Shown here piece by piece: positions 10,369 through 20,737 of a stretch of 64,000 nucleotides of DNA. The stretch is taken from the NCBI GenBank assembly GCA_037447655.1, contig JBBHKE010003144.1:62001-126000 (forward strand), written 5' to 3'. The notes beneath the pieces are model-generated. The model saw nothing but the letters and a program-made list of their open reading frames with translations. It did no database searches and was not told the origin of the DNA. The translations under genes and the position numbers were made by a program. This DNA comes from Zygnema cylindricum (lineage: Eukaryota; Streptophyta; Zygnematophyceae; Zygnematales; Zygnemataceae). The first letter of the stretch is position 1. Each line of letters opens with the position of its first letter.

Positions 10369-11541
10369 CTAGCGAAGGGTGTCGAGTTGATTTTGAAGCT
10401 GCTCACATCCGATCTCCAGCAACGCAATGTGATGATCTGCCGCTGCCAACCGCCTCCGAGTGATTCGCTCCCGAACCTTGTCTTCCCCTTCCTCGGGTGC
10501 AGCCTTGGGTACTTTGAGTTGCGGCGGAATAGCTACTGGTTCAAGCTCATCGGGGGCCAGAATCTGGGGTCCTTCAGGTTCGATCACTGGAGAAACTTCC
10601 TCTGCCCCTTCCTTCACCGGTTCCCACCGAGGTACTTTCCGTAACTTGAAGGACGCGTGTTTCCTTGCAGCTCAGGCCCGCTGCAGAGATTTTTTTCGGG
10701 CCAGCTTGAGTGCTCGTACCTCAAGGGTGAACTTCGCCCTAGAGATGATGTCATGGAGGCGGACATCCCATGGTTGGTAATGACGGAGTAACCCGAGAAC
10801 ATCTATCCTGTACAGGTAGTTATCTTCCACTACTTCCACAAACGGCAAGGCGTGAGGGTTTAGCTGCACATAGCCCTTGTGATTGTTCCCCAGGTCCTTT
10901 GTCCGCATAAAATTCAACGCTGGGTGTGACGGTACGTTGGAGGGGATATAAATAGGGTCCCCAAGCTTTCCTATACGCCACTCCTCAGGCCACTCTGAGG
11001 GATCCCAATAAAACCGTTTGGTGAAGCCGAAAGTGAGGTCCGGATACTGGGTGTCGACAAGGAGTGGGAAGAGGTAATCGGGAATTTCCTCTTCCTGTTC
11101 ACTTTCTTCCTGCGTATCCCTTTGGTCCCTTCAAAAGAGGAACACATTGTCGCCACTAGGGTATTGTGCCTGTGCCTTCTTCTCTGCACTTTCAGACGAC
11201 TACTCGTCCGCGGTACTCTCCTTATTCGGGTCCCTCATCACCACCAGATCTGAGGCACGCTCCTCAATTGGTGGGGGTGTTGGTTCCCGCTCCGGCTCCT
11301 CTGCATTTGAGAGCTCATGATCCTCCTCATCCTACTCATCTCCCTCTTGTAGTGGATTGTACTCGGGGTCCTTTGAATTCTCTAACCCCTCCCCTCCACT
11401 GGTGTTTGTCGTCCCGGCCTCGCTACAGGTGGTTTCCTCAGGTTCCGGCTCCACTTCCACCTCCCTCCTCCTATTTGCTTCCACCATTGCCTCCGCCGCC
11501 ATTAATAATCTCTCGAGGCGGGTCACATCTTCTTGCCCCAC
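10369..11541 (-). pseudogene. extra sense ORF between chromodomain and 3' LTR of element C, about 390-410 codons, unknown function
   Basis: One reading frame runs from about 11541 to 10369 (and a little beyond) in the element sense, without any frameshift, broken by stops at 11332, 11200, 11131, 10672 and 10369. The N-terminal part is a helix rich in Arg/Glu (VTRLERLLMAAEAMVEANRR), the middle is an acidic Glu/Pro linker, and then comes a dense, globular-looking part (FPLLVDTQYPDLTFGFTKRF, WDPSEWPEEWRIGK, GYVQLNPHALPFVEVVEDNY). The C-terminal part is Pro/Glu-rich and ends in a probable coiled coil (HHIALLEIGCEQLQNQLDTL). I see no signal peptide or membrane segment, so it is not env-like. I do not recognise the family. 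Confidence 0.65.
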
Positions 11542-12089
11542 TTGTACAAGTCTCCTCCTTTTCGGCGGTGGAGAGGGACGACGACTCCATAGAGATCATT
11601 CTATAAGACAATTCCGGTAATTCCAGAAGTGAAGGCAAACTGACTGTGCAGAGTGAAGCAATTTCCAAACTGCCGAGACTAGGTTGGTCGCGAGGGCAGA
11701 TGGTGGCTTTATCAACGAGGGTTGAGGGTTTCACTTTTAGACTCTGCGAAGCGTCGCAGTGTGCGAGGGTATCCCAACGTCCAACATTTATAGAACTGCG
11801 CTGCTGCGGCGAGACCGAGAGTTCGTGGTTACCAACGTGGTGAAACACAATTGCGCCGTTGCGCTTTCCTGTCAGCGCAGCGGTAATGTTGCGATCCTCT
11901 AACGTCATCGTAACCATGTTGCGCTGCGGTGGCTGTGCTACTATAGCGCTGTAGTGCGGTAACATCGCCGCTGCGTTCCTTCGCCGTGTCCCCAATATAA
12001 TTGCGATGGTTGCGACATTGCGATTCCCTCCTTTATGGCGGCCACTGCGATTGCCCCTCCAATGAAGCCAAGTGTCCGCACTCTGCTGA

Positions 12090-12240
12090 AATCGTTGCTG
12101 CAACTCTGGGGAATGTAGATCCTCCTTATCCACCCAAGAGTCATCTTCAACACTCTAGCCCTTTCAACGCACCAAATAATGGTTCGATTCGGAATTCCTA
12201 GAGCGGCGCGACTGAAGGATCTCTTCCACCTCATACTCGT
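12090..12240 (-). pseudogene. chromodomain at the integrase C-terminus of element C, with two stops
   Basis: After the integrase the minus strand encodes EYEVEEILQSRR, then NHYLVR, a stop, KG, a stop, VEDDSWVDKEDLHSPEL. This is a chromodomain of the form V-E-x-I-L...YLVRWKG...DxSWxxxxxL. The Trp of the YLVRWKG block is a TGA (12164-12166), and a TAG follows three codons later (12155-12157). In live chromoviruses the domain steers integration to marked chromatin. Confidence 0.85.
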
Positions 12241-12277
12241 CCGAGGTACCCCGAACGGGTGGTAAAGGAGTATTTCG

Positions 12278-13219
12278 TCATCGATTAGGAAACATCGAAT
12301 CAGGGTCGCGAAATGGTTTAAGGAGGGAAACATGGAAGACATTATGGATATGCCAGTCCATCGGAATATCCAACTTATAAGCCACTTCGCCCACACGGGA
12401 AAGAATAATGAATGGGCGCGTGAATTTCGGTGCCAACTTCTTAGAGAGGGCACCTGGCAAGGAGAGGTTTACCATATTAAGGCGAACCTTTTACCCAACG
12501 CTGAAGACGGCGTCCTTTCGATGAGTGTCGCCTTGAGACTTTTGGCGATCCTTTGCTTACTCTAGTGCCTTAGTCGCCTTTTCTCGGTTTCCTTGCAACG
12601 TTTTGGCAAAATCTAGAGCTGCCGGCGTTTGGCAATTTACTACCAATAAGTTTTGGGGAAGAGTGGGCTGTCATCCATTTAGTGTGAATGGCGTAGCATT
12701 CGTTGACGAGTGTACCGCACTGTTGTACGCCACCTTAATCGCTGTTAAATGGTCCACCCTATCCGTTTGATGCACCGACACATACGCCCGCAACGCTTCC
12801 TCCAGAGTTCGATTTACCCTTGTCTGACCATCAGTTTGAGGGTGGTAAGCTGTGGACATTGCCAACTGCGTGCCACACAGCGCAAATCGATTTCGCCAAA
12901 AGTGTCTCATGAATTTGCGATTGCATTAGCTGACGATCCTCTTCGGAAGTCCGTGATGGCGGAATATCTTCAAAAGAATAAGTCCGCGATATCCCATGCT
13001 GTTGTTATGGTGGAGGTGGGTAAGAAATGGGCCATTTTTGTCAAGCAATCCACGAAGACGAAGATTGAATCTTAGCCCTCCTTGGTCAGCGGAAGGGCTA
13101 CGATAAAATCCATCGAAAATCGCCTCCCAAGGAACAGATGGTATGGGAAGGGGTTGTAATAGACCTTGTTGCCCTGGTTCCGATTTGTTTCCTGTTACAG
13201 GAGTCGCACTTCCGAACAT
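12278..13219 (-). pseudogene. chromovirus C integrase core and C-terminal domain
   Basis: 13219-12926 covers the first Asp region in a shifted state and the block GLLDKNGPFLTHLHHNNSMG. 12910-12671 has TAYHPQTDGQTRVNRTLEEA, the Glu-region equivalent of gypsy integrases. 12475-12278 has KLAPKFTRPFIILSRVG and AYKLDIPMDWHIHNVFHVSL, the typical C-terminal SH3-like module (GPF.I..R.G). Several frame changes separate the pieces. Confidence 0.85.
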
Positions 13220-15005
13220 ACTCCGTAATGTCGCGAGTCATGTTCGGCCAGTAATAAGCCTCAGCGACACGAGCGGTTGTCTTATTCCACCCAAAATGTC
13301 CACTGAGCGGCTCATCGTGACTCATTTGAAGAATCGTATGGCGTAACTCCATATTTGTCGGAACATACAATCGAATTGTTTGACTCGGTCTGTACCGCCA
13401 CATAACATTGGCGGTTTGAACTAGTAGCTTCTGTTTAATGAGTTCTTTCAGTGTGTCGTCATCGTCGTAGGCGGCCTTTATCCTGCTTAACCATTGTTCG
13501 TCCACTTGCACTGTACTAGTGACTGCGTTGTGTTTCAGATCTTGCGATGCGGTCGATGGTGCGGTGTTTTCTTTCACAGAGTGTACGTTTACATACTGCA
13601 ATGTTTGCGGTTGTTGCTCTACTACCGGCGCAGCGAATCCGGGTCTTCTTGACAGCGCATCCGCTGGGTTCGTCTTGCCCGGCTTATACTCGATGACAAG
13701 TTCCGGTCCGAAGGTCTGAAGAAACGTCATCCATCGCACTTGTTTCTTGGACAACTTCGGTTGTGTTTGTAGGTACTGTAGGGCGTGGTGATCCGTGAAA
13801 ACCATGATCCGCTTCCCTTGAACGTAACACTTCCAAACCTCCAGCGCATTGATGATAATGATTGTCTCCTTCTCATGGGTGGCCCAGTTAAGTTCCGCTG
13901 CCTTTAGTTTTCGACTATCATAGGGAATGGGTTGAAGACCTTTTCCTTGATCTTGCATAAGGATTGCTCCAATAGCCGTATCGGTGGTGTTGGTGATTAT
14001 CGTCCAAGGTAAGTCCGGGTTGGGAACAGCTAACACAGAGGCGGTAACCAAACGCTCCTTTAGCGTGTTAACGGCTGCCCCTTGCGTCGGTTTCCAATCA
14101 TAGGGCACGTCATTCTTGAGCAAATCCGTGAGCGGTGCAACGATTTTTTCAAAACCCTCGACAAAACGCCGATAGTAGAAGCATAATCGTAGAAAGCTCC
14201 GTAACTCCGTAATATTCGTCGGATGCGACCACTCCTTTACTGCCCTTGTTTTGTTCGGATCCAGTGCGATTCCGTCCCAACTCACCACATAGCCCACAAA
14301 ATCGATTTTCTCCTTAAAGAAGTCACATTTACTTCTCTTTGCGTACAACTTTTTTTCCCGAAGGACTTGTAGGACCGTCCGTAGATGCTTTGTATGGTCA
14401 TCCTGCGTTTGGCTATACACCAAGATGTCGTCTAGGAAGACGACTGCAAACGCGTCCAGAAATTGCCAAAAGATGGAATTCATTAAATGCATAAAAGTCG
14501 GCGGTGCGTTAGTCAACCCGAACGGCATTACCCCAAACTGGAAATGACCATACCGAGTTCTAAATGTCGTCTTTTCCACATCTTCATCGGCAATTCTAAT
14601 CTGGTGGTAGCCGCTTCGTGAGTGTATCTTTGAAAAATATTTAGCACCACGCAGTCGATCCAATAATTCGTGTATCCTCGGTAAAGGGTACGCATTCTTC
14701 ACCGTTAATTTGATTAGCGCTCGGTAGTCTATACACATACGGAAACCTTCATCTTTTTTGTTAACGAAAGGAACGGGGGCTCCATACGGTGACTTGCTTG
14801 GTTCCATTGCTCCAGCTTCGACGAACTCCGCGAGTTGCTTTTTGAGTTCGTCCAGCTCGGTGTAACTCATCTTGTTCATCCTATTAGCCAGGGGTACCGC
14901 TCCGGAAACAAGCCCTATCTTATGGTCTATTTCGCGCTTCGGAGGTAATCCTTTGGGGAGCTTCGAGGGAAATACATCTGCGTACTCCTCGAGAAGTTTT
15001 GTCAC
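13098..15005 (-). pseudogene. chromovirus C pol: reverse transcriptase, RNase H and integrase zinc domain
   Basis: A 635-codon open frame. RT blocks: [56 protein letters not shown] (LDD box kept), VGYVVS. RNase H follows: [13 protein letters not shown] (first Asp appears replaced by Asn), [16 protein letters not shown] and ADALSRR. The integrase H-H-C-C zinc domain is visible with SGHFGWNKT and CDSCNRKQ. The frame then shifts near 13200, so the integrase core lies in another frame. This is the best preserved coding block in the nest. Confidence 0.9.
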
Positions 15006-15074
15006 GACTTCCGGGGCCTCTTCGAAAGTCTTTCCAAGGTAGTCACTTTATTTTGAGTCGAAGTCAGGGTCCTT

Positions 15075-16070
15075 CTACCTCCATTCTTCCGGAATTTCCT
15101 CCTTCGCCTCCTCTAATGGCTGGACGACCGGCATACCAATCGTTTCCCCTTTCTTGAGTGCCCTCTTAAGCTGTAAGGCCGAAAGTAGGCGTCCCTCATC
15201 CGCTCCCTTACCAGCTGCTCCTACTTTTACCTCAAACTCTTCTTCACCTTTCTTCACTCTCATATCGCCACTTCGCCAATCGATCGTCGGATTCCATTTT
15301 GGTAGCCACGGTTTCCCCAGGATTACTTCATGGTCTCCAAGAGGTAATACATGAAGCGTATCATACCATCGGAACTTCCCAATTCCGACGCCTAACCTCG
15401 GAGTACGATAGGTAATCGATAAGGAACTTCCGTCGGCCAATTGTACCGACTGGTGATCCTTTAGCAATACGAGAGGAAGTTTCAACCTTTTCACCGTTGC
15501 CTCATTTATGAATTTCCCCGATGCTCCAAAGTCCACCATGAAGTTAGTTGCGTTTCCTCCGATTTGACCCCGAAATATCAAAGGGTTTCCTTCTTCTCCG
15601 GCTAACTTCATGACGGTATGTTTTCCCTTTTTGGGACCTTTCCGTTTTGGACATTCTTCAGCCATATGATCTACAGAACCGCACTGAAAGCATAGGCCAT
15701 TTTGCCTCCTCAGCTGGAGGTCCTCGGTGGATAAGTCATTGGTCTTGGTCTTGGTAGGTTTCTTCTTTCTCCGCAGGATGTTGACCACTTCCTTATCCTC
15801 ATCAATTGCGCCGAGCTCCATGGGGGTTGGACCATCGTCTCGTCGGTTTCCTCCACTGCTGCTCGACTTGTAGTGATAAGGTCTTTGGAGATTAAAGTCG
15901 ACCGAATCAGTCCGCTGCGCAAAATGGATGATTGCCGAGAAAATAGGTGTCATGCTTTCTCGAGCAAGCCACTGTTCCACAACCCTACAAATAGATGATT
16001 TAAGCCTCTTCACGTAGCGATCCACGGCTTCATCCTCCGTCATCGTAGGTATTTGAACTTTGCACTCCAA
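15075..16070 (-). pseudogene. chromovirus C gag (C-terminal part) and protease
   Basis: The 331-codon frame has the gag segment with YVKRLKSSICRVVEQWLARE, a zinc knuckle CFQCGSVDHMAEEC and then the retropepsin region: NFMVDFGASGKFI (Asp kept, DFGAS in place of D-S/T-G-A), VQLADGS and VILGKPWLPKWNPTIDW. The ILG-x-PWL and NP.IDW blocks are typical of gypsy proteases. The gag N-terminus above 16070 to 16560 is present only as degraded sequence. Pol follows 70 bp further on with one stop between. Confidence 0.85.
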
Positions 16071-16574
16071 GAACCACTACATAAACTCCAACACTGAAGT
16101 TCGTTGCTTGAATACTGCGATCTTATCTCTTGCCGCCTTCACCGTGTTGACGGGCTGCCAAGCGTCGCCGAGAAGTTGAACGAAGAGCGCCCAGACGGTT
16201 GGTATCTCATCATCCTTGACCAATGTCCTCCACCATGCCCCCGCTACCCCTTTAAGAAGACCACCTGCGTAGTGAACTTCTCACGATCCGATAGGGTTGG
16301 AAAATTCTCGAGATAGTTCGCAACGGAGAATAGCCATGTGTCAAGGTTCATGTGTCTTACATGGTCAAACTCGTCGAGAAGTCTTAATTTCGATCTTCGA
16401 AGTCTCTCTCCATGCCTCCATGAAGTCGCTCCCCAAGACGAGACTCCAAGGCTGCAACAATGTTGCTCACCTGCTCGTTCTGTAATCTAACACTTTCCAA
16501 CTCCCTGAGAACTTGCTCTAACATTTCTGTAGTGGATACGCCTTGCTCATCCATGCTGTCGAGTCACAGGGTAT

Positions 16575-16586
16575 GCTCCGATACCA
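16575..16586 (-). promoter_or_regulatory. primer binding site of chromovirus C
   Basis: The minus strand reads TGGTATCGGAGC one base inside the LTR, matching the initiator tRNA-Met site at 11 of 12 bases. Confidence 0.8.
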
Positions 16587-16587
16587 G

Positions 16588-17069
16588 TGTAAAAGGGACA
16601 ATAATGCACTCAGCACGCCACAATGCATAGCGGAAAACACCAAGGATCTCCATGTAGCAACAGTAGGAACACACAGCACTTCCAGACAAGGTTGCGCTTT
16701 ATTACTTGGAAGAGTGTATAAGGTTTGCGCTCGCTGCGTAGGTCTAATCAAAAAGAGCTTCCTATTCACTAGGCCTACTTGACTATTTAAACTAGCTAGA
16801 TGCTAGTCAACCTACTACTGTACAACTATACATGTGGACCTTCACGGTCAACCGAGATCTATCCAAAGCCTCCTTCTAGAACTGTACCGTTTGATCTACA
16901 TTTTGCAGCGTTGCTATGCTGCGCTGCTATGTTGCTGCACTACTAAGTTGCTACGCCGCTAAGTTGCTATGCTGCTACGCTGCGCTGGTCTACAATCGTA
17001 GCTGCGCTGCTCTGGAATCGCAACTATAGCAGCCTAGCCCTAGCCACTAAGTACTCAAATCCTGTAACA
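16588..17069 (-). repeat. 5' LTR of chromovirus C (482 bp)
   Basis: Plus-strand ends are TGTAAAAGGG and CCTGTAACA. It includes a GCTGCGCTGCTATG-like short-repeat run (about 16910-17015) shared with the 3' LTR. Confidence 0.9.
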
Positions 17070-17108
17070 CTATTACACTAGCCCATTCCCAACAAAATCC
17101 CCTCTACG

Positions 17109-17351
17109 TCATGAACAGATTCCCCCACTTCCTTCGCCTCTAAATTGTCCCCCTCTGCGATTGTTTCCTTTGTTTTGATAGCATCCACTACATGTGTGTC
17201 CCCACTTTTGACAAACGTTATACTGTTTACTTTTGTCTGGGCATTCAAAAGAGTCATGCCCAATCTCGTTACAATTGTAACAAGTCACGTGAGAGGTATT
17301 CGTAGATATGAGCCTCTCCTTGGACTTTGTGACCTGCCTCCTCGTCCACAA
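17109..17351 (-). pseudogene. copia B gag zinc knuckle
   Basis: CYNCNEIGHDSFEC is a perfect C-x2-C-x4-H-x4-C zinc knuckle. About 120 bp further down the strand B is interrupted by the 5' LTR of chromovirus C at 17069; the coding sense resumes below 9704 with the protease. Confidence 0.85.
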
Positions 17352-17478
17352 TGTCTATGTCCTCTCCCCCTAGATCCCCTAAAGCTGTAAGCTCCTCCGT
17401 CATCCTCCTCTTGATAACTCTGATAAGATGACCCCTTGTTTTAATATTTTGGTGTTGCTTTCTCCTTCTCTGTACTCT

Positions 17479-18012
17479 TCAACTGTCATATAGCGTATGC
17501 CATTGTTGTTTCTCTCGCCCCTTGATAACCTCCTTTGCTACCGCATACTTGCTTGGAAGACTCATCATAAAGACAAATAACCTCTTTTTTTTTGTAGGGA
17601 AGTTATTGAGTGAGATAATTTGTTCTATGATGACATTAAACCTTTTGACTCCATCATCAATGGACTCATTCTCCTTCATTCTAAACCCAATATATTCTTC
17701 AAAGAGATAATTTTTACTTGCCTCAAACCCTTTTCCAAAGGCGTTTTGCAAAGCGGTCCAATTATCAAAAGCCCTTTCGTGAGTTAGAAGATGTTCATGC
17801 ATAGAACTAGCAAACCTTTGTATAAGTGCGGTGGAGGCCGCCATATCTTTCTTGTCCCACTTATGTGCTCCAACTGGATCCACAGAAGGGTCCGGTCGTG
17901 TTTCTTCCCCAATAACGATGTCCCAAAGTTTTTTCGTTGTGAATGCTCCTCGAATGTGTCTTTTCCAAATTGCATAGTTGGAACCGGTGAAGACGATGGT
18001 TTTATTAAACAC
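17479..18012 (-). pseudogene. copia B gag domain
   Basis: An open frame of 177 codons starts near the LTR with IVFTGSNYAIWKRHIRGAF, the copia gag (UBN2) motif, followed by a helical region with NESIDDGVKRFNVIIEQ. It is the most intact frame of B and is separated from the zinc knuckle by a short frame change near 17400-17480. Confidence 0.8.
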
Positions 18013-18300
18013 TTTAAAATCATCATCTTCGCTCTCCTCCTCTTCCTCATAACGTTTAGATTTCTTCTTCTTTTAATTTATTTTCTTAGAGTTGTAGGAG
18101 TCTCCACTTACTCCTCCATCTCCATCATCTTCTTGTGTTTTGAAAAAATCTTGAAAGCGTTCAAACGTTCCCTCGTCCATCTTCACATTTCTCTCCCCCC
18201 ATTTGTCATACTCATCATTTTGTGTCTCGTAACTCCTCTACTAGGTTTCGCCGGGGATTTCCCTTTCTCTGCTATAACGGCAAGTGTTGCCACAAACCTA

Positions 18301-18311
18301 CTCCGATACCA
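18301..18311 (-). promoter_or_regulatory. primer binding site of copia B
   Basis: The minus strand reads TGGTATCGGAG two bases inside the LTR, again the initiator tRNA-Met site with one change. Confidence 0.7.
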
Positions 18312-18313
18312 AA

Positions 18314-18873
18314 TGAAAGATTACAAACCAAATACAATATACATATAACAATGGTGTTACTCGAAAACACATTCAAAATATTAAGCACAATGCAAATACA
18401 ACTCCTTTTCTTCCTTCCTTTTACATCTGACCTTTCTACGCCTCCTTAATAAGCTACGCCTCCAAAAAGATAATACTACCACGAAGTTTCAAATAATATA
18501 TACAGGTACACGACTAGAAACGCGTAAGAGTCAACATGGTGAAATGAACGACCAATAAGTTGAACCGACTTGAACAACAAGGTACAACTAGAAAAGTCAA
18601 CGGCGAACCAACTTGAATCACACGATACGGCTTGAACTTACGTGAACCGAAACTACCAAGCAATTTCCACGTCACTTCTATAATACTATTCAAACATACG
18701 TGAAAGGAAATGAACAATTAATTTCTACGTCACTTCAAATATCCAGCGACGAAACTACGTCGTCGCTGGTACATCAAATATCCAGCGACGAAACTACTTT
18801 GTCGTTGGTCGTCGTTGCTTTAGCTACGAGAATGACTCGTCGCTAAAAGAGTTCTCAGTACCAAATCCTAACA
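18314..18873 (-). repeat. 5' LTR of copia B (560 bp)
   Basis: This is the partner of 5630-6229, with many scattered substitutions, so the insertion is not recent. It holds two 39-bp hairpin units at about 18737-18812 and the shared third hairpin at 18815-18847. Confidence 0.9.
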
Positions 18874-19281
18874 GACTCAATCTGCGTCTAACTTTCCACG
18901 CCACGTGAGTCCAAATTTGGTAAGTCCAACTGTACATGACCCACTGTACCGATTGAAATTATCTGTCCACGCCCACTGTACCGATTGAAATTATCTGTCC
19001 ACTTGCGACAGTAAATTGTTTTGGTACTGTGAGTTGGCGTAAGTCACAAAATAGTGACGCGTTCGTATAAAAGTTGTGTGACGCACAGGAATCTATGATC
19101 CATTCCTTTTCGTGTATTGAGCACCTGTGAATAAGTCAATCGACATGTTAAGCGCAAAAAAAGATATGCGCTTCACCCTCTCTTTCAAATTGATCGTCGT
19201 CCAAAAAATGTCCTCCTCCCCTTCCATGGCGGCCTCCGCGACCACCGCGGCCGCCGAGACGACCGCCGCTGAGTCCACCAA
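18874..19281 (-). pseudogene. copia A protease, first part, with a 31-bp tandem duplication
   Basis: The minus strand reads SWIIDSCASHNF, the copia protease active site with DSC in place of DSG, then LTVPKQFTVASGQIISIG. A 31-bp direct duplication (plus strand about 18945-19006, core CCCACTGTACCGATTG) shifts the frame just after this. The reading is then cut at 18874 by the insertion of element B; the rest of the protease resumes at 5629. Upstream it joins the zinc-knuckle region of gag. Confidence 0.75.
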
Positions 19282-20626
19282 ATCGGTCGCCGCCGTTTCC
19301 TCTAACGCCGCCGCCTACTCTAGTGTCGCCGCCTCCATTTTCAGCCTTCAAGTAGCATTGAGGGCTTATATGGCCCCATTTCCCGCAAAAATGGCATTGG
19401 CGCTCCTTGTCCGGGCAAGAAGGCGCCAAGTGACCAAGTTTGCCGCACTGAAAGCAGGCAATATTGGTCAGATCTGAATATCCGGGCTGGGAAGGAGATC
19501 TCCCGACCCTTTCGTGACCTCTTCCACTTTTTCATCTCGGATTTTCCCCTCTTCTACCTCCTTTTCCCCGCAAATAATTTAGACTGGGCATTTCCAGTTT
19601 GTTCGCATTGAAGGAACCGGTCGGTTGAGTTCCCCTCGATGATATAGGATGATTCCCCTCGGTAGATTTGAGGAATGTGATAATTGAATCTAAAGTATCT
19701 GAATGCCTCGATAAAAAAGTAGCCCTCAAATGTATCATTTTCTCCGCTAGGGCATGGGTGAAGACCGATGCCTTTATCGTTCTCCTCAATAAATTTTCCC
19801 ATATTTGCGAGCTGCTCAATAATAATATTAAATCATTTTGCGGCCTCGTCGATAGATTCATTTGGTTCCAATTTGAAAGATGTATAATCGGTATAAATGT
19901 GTTGCCCCTTATTTGAAGACTCTTCTCAAAGTGATTTTCAAGGGCTACCCAACAATCATAGGCAAATCTTTGGGTGAGAAATAAATCATGTATAGAAATG
20001 CTACACGATTGGAATAAATCGCCAATGGCGGATTGATTTTTCTTCGTCCATACGTGATAAGCTCTCCGATCGGTGGTAGGCATCTCGTCCACCCCATTTA
20101 CCTCCTTCCAAAGTCGCCTTAATTTAAATTGACCATTGATATATTTCTTCCACGATTGATAATTAGTTCCATTGAAGATAACGATCTTTTGGGACATAGA
20201 TTCAACTTGTTTGTCTCCTTCACTCCAATCATCAAGATCAGAATCATCATCGATGGGAAGTTTTCCCTTTCGAATTAATTCCCTCCTCTCCTCTTCATCT
20301 AATTCATCTCCTTCCGTATCAACGACGCTTTGTGTCAAAATGGGATCTCCGAAAAATGGAGGTCTCCTGACACGGTTCAACTCTGAGATCTGTTGATCAA
20401 CATAACGGAAAATACCATCCATCAGTTTTTGAAGACGTCGTTCCATCACATCATCTTCCTCCTTCTTTTTCCCCTCATTCTCCTTCTTTTGTCCAACCAG
20501 CTTGACCTGGACGGTCTCCTCAAAATTTTTACAGGTGAAAGCAAATGGAGTTTCTACTTCTAGAACCGAAGATTATTCGGATTTGGATGGATCTAGAGGA
20601 CCCGGATCCGGAGGCCGAGGCATCAT
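19148..20626 (-). pseudogene. copia A gag polyprotein with zinc knuckle, broken
   Basis: The ATG at 20626-20624 is in the same frame as the long open stretch below 20449, with one TAA between them. The gag core has VIFNGTNYQSWKKYINGQF and LRRLWKEVNG, the UBN2/DUF4219 signature. After a stop at 19532 and a frame change, 19429-19148 encodes CHFCGKWGHISPQC (C-x2-C-x4-H-x4-C zinc knuckle) followed by a Gly/Arg-rich RNA-binding tail. The protein would coat element RNA in virus-like particles; it is broken by at least one stop and one frameshift. Confidence 0.8.
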
Positions 20627-20723
20627 TGTAGAAAAAAGGCATCATAGGAGAAGGGGTATTTTTTTTCTTTCTACCCATGGCGGCCAAACTAGCCACCCTT
20701 CTCTACCTCAATGGAGCACACAA

Positions 20724-20735
20724 GCTCCGATACCA
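20724..20735 (-). promoter_or_regulatory. primer binding site of copia A
   Basis: Two bases inside the 5' LTR border the minus strand reads TGGTATCGGAGC. This differs at one base from the usual plant site TGGTATCAGAGC, complementary to the 3' end of initiator tRNA-Met. Confidence 0.75.
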
Positions 20736-20737
20736 CT

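Larger units (their letters stand above)
9704..17069 (-). mobile_element. Ty3/gypsy chromovirus C nested in copia B
   Basis: C has LTRs at 16588-17069 (482 bp) and 9704-10255 (552 bp, equal to 482 after removing a 70-bp tandem duplication), TG...CA ends, an initiator tRNA-Met-like primer site, and gag, protease, RT, RNase H and integrase in gypsy order on the minus strand. A chromodomain follows the integrase, placing it among chromoviruses. Flanks are CTAAC and CTATT, a poor 5-bp duplication (3 of 5). C is the youngest layer of the nest but still carries many stops. A further 1.2-kb ORF lies before the 3' LTR. Confidence 0.9.
5630..18873 (-). mobile_element. Ty1/copia element B nested in A and itself split by chromovirus C
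   Basis: B has two matching LTRs at 5630-6229 and 18314-18873, a primer site just inside the upper LTR, a purine tract just inside the lower LTR, and gag, protease, integrase, RT and RNase H in copia order on the minus strand. Removing C (9704-17069) leaves about 5.9 kb, a normal copia length. Outer flanks are GACTT (5625-5629) and GACTC (18874-18878), a 5-bp target duplication with one change. Key residues are lost: the protease Asp, and the second Asp of the RT box (YVDE). Confidence 0.9.

Noticed and set aside
10369-11541. Env-like gene in chromovirus C
   Set aside because: The extra ORF has no signal peptide, no membrane span and no furin-type site; it is hydrophilic and acidic.
11166-11606. 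146-codon Pro-rich plus-strand frame
   Set aside because: Antisense of the extra ORF of chromovirus C; its Pro/Ser bias is the complement of Glu/Gly codons.
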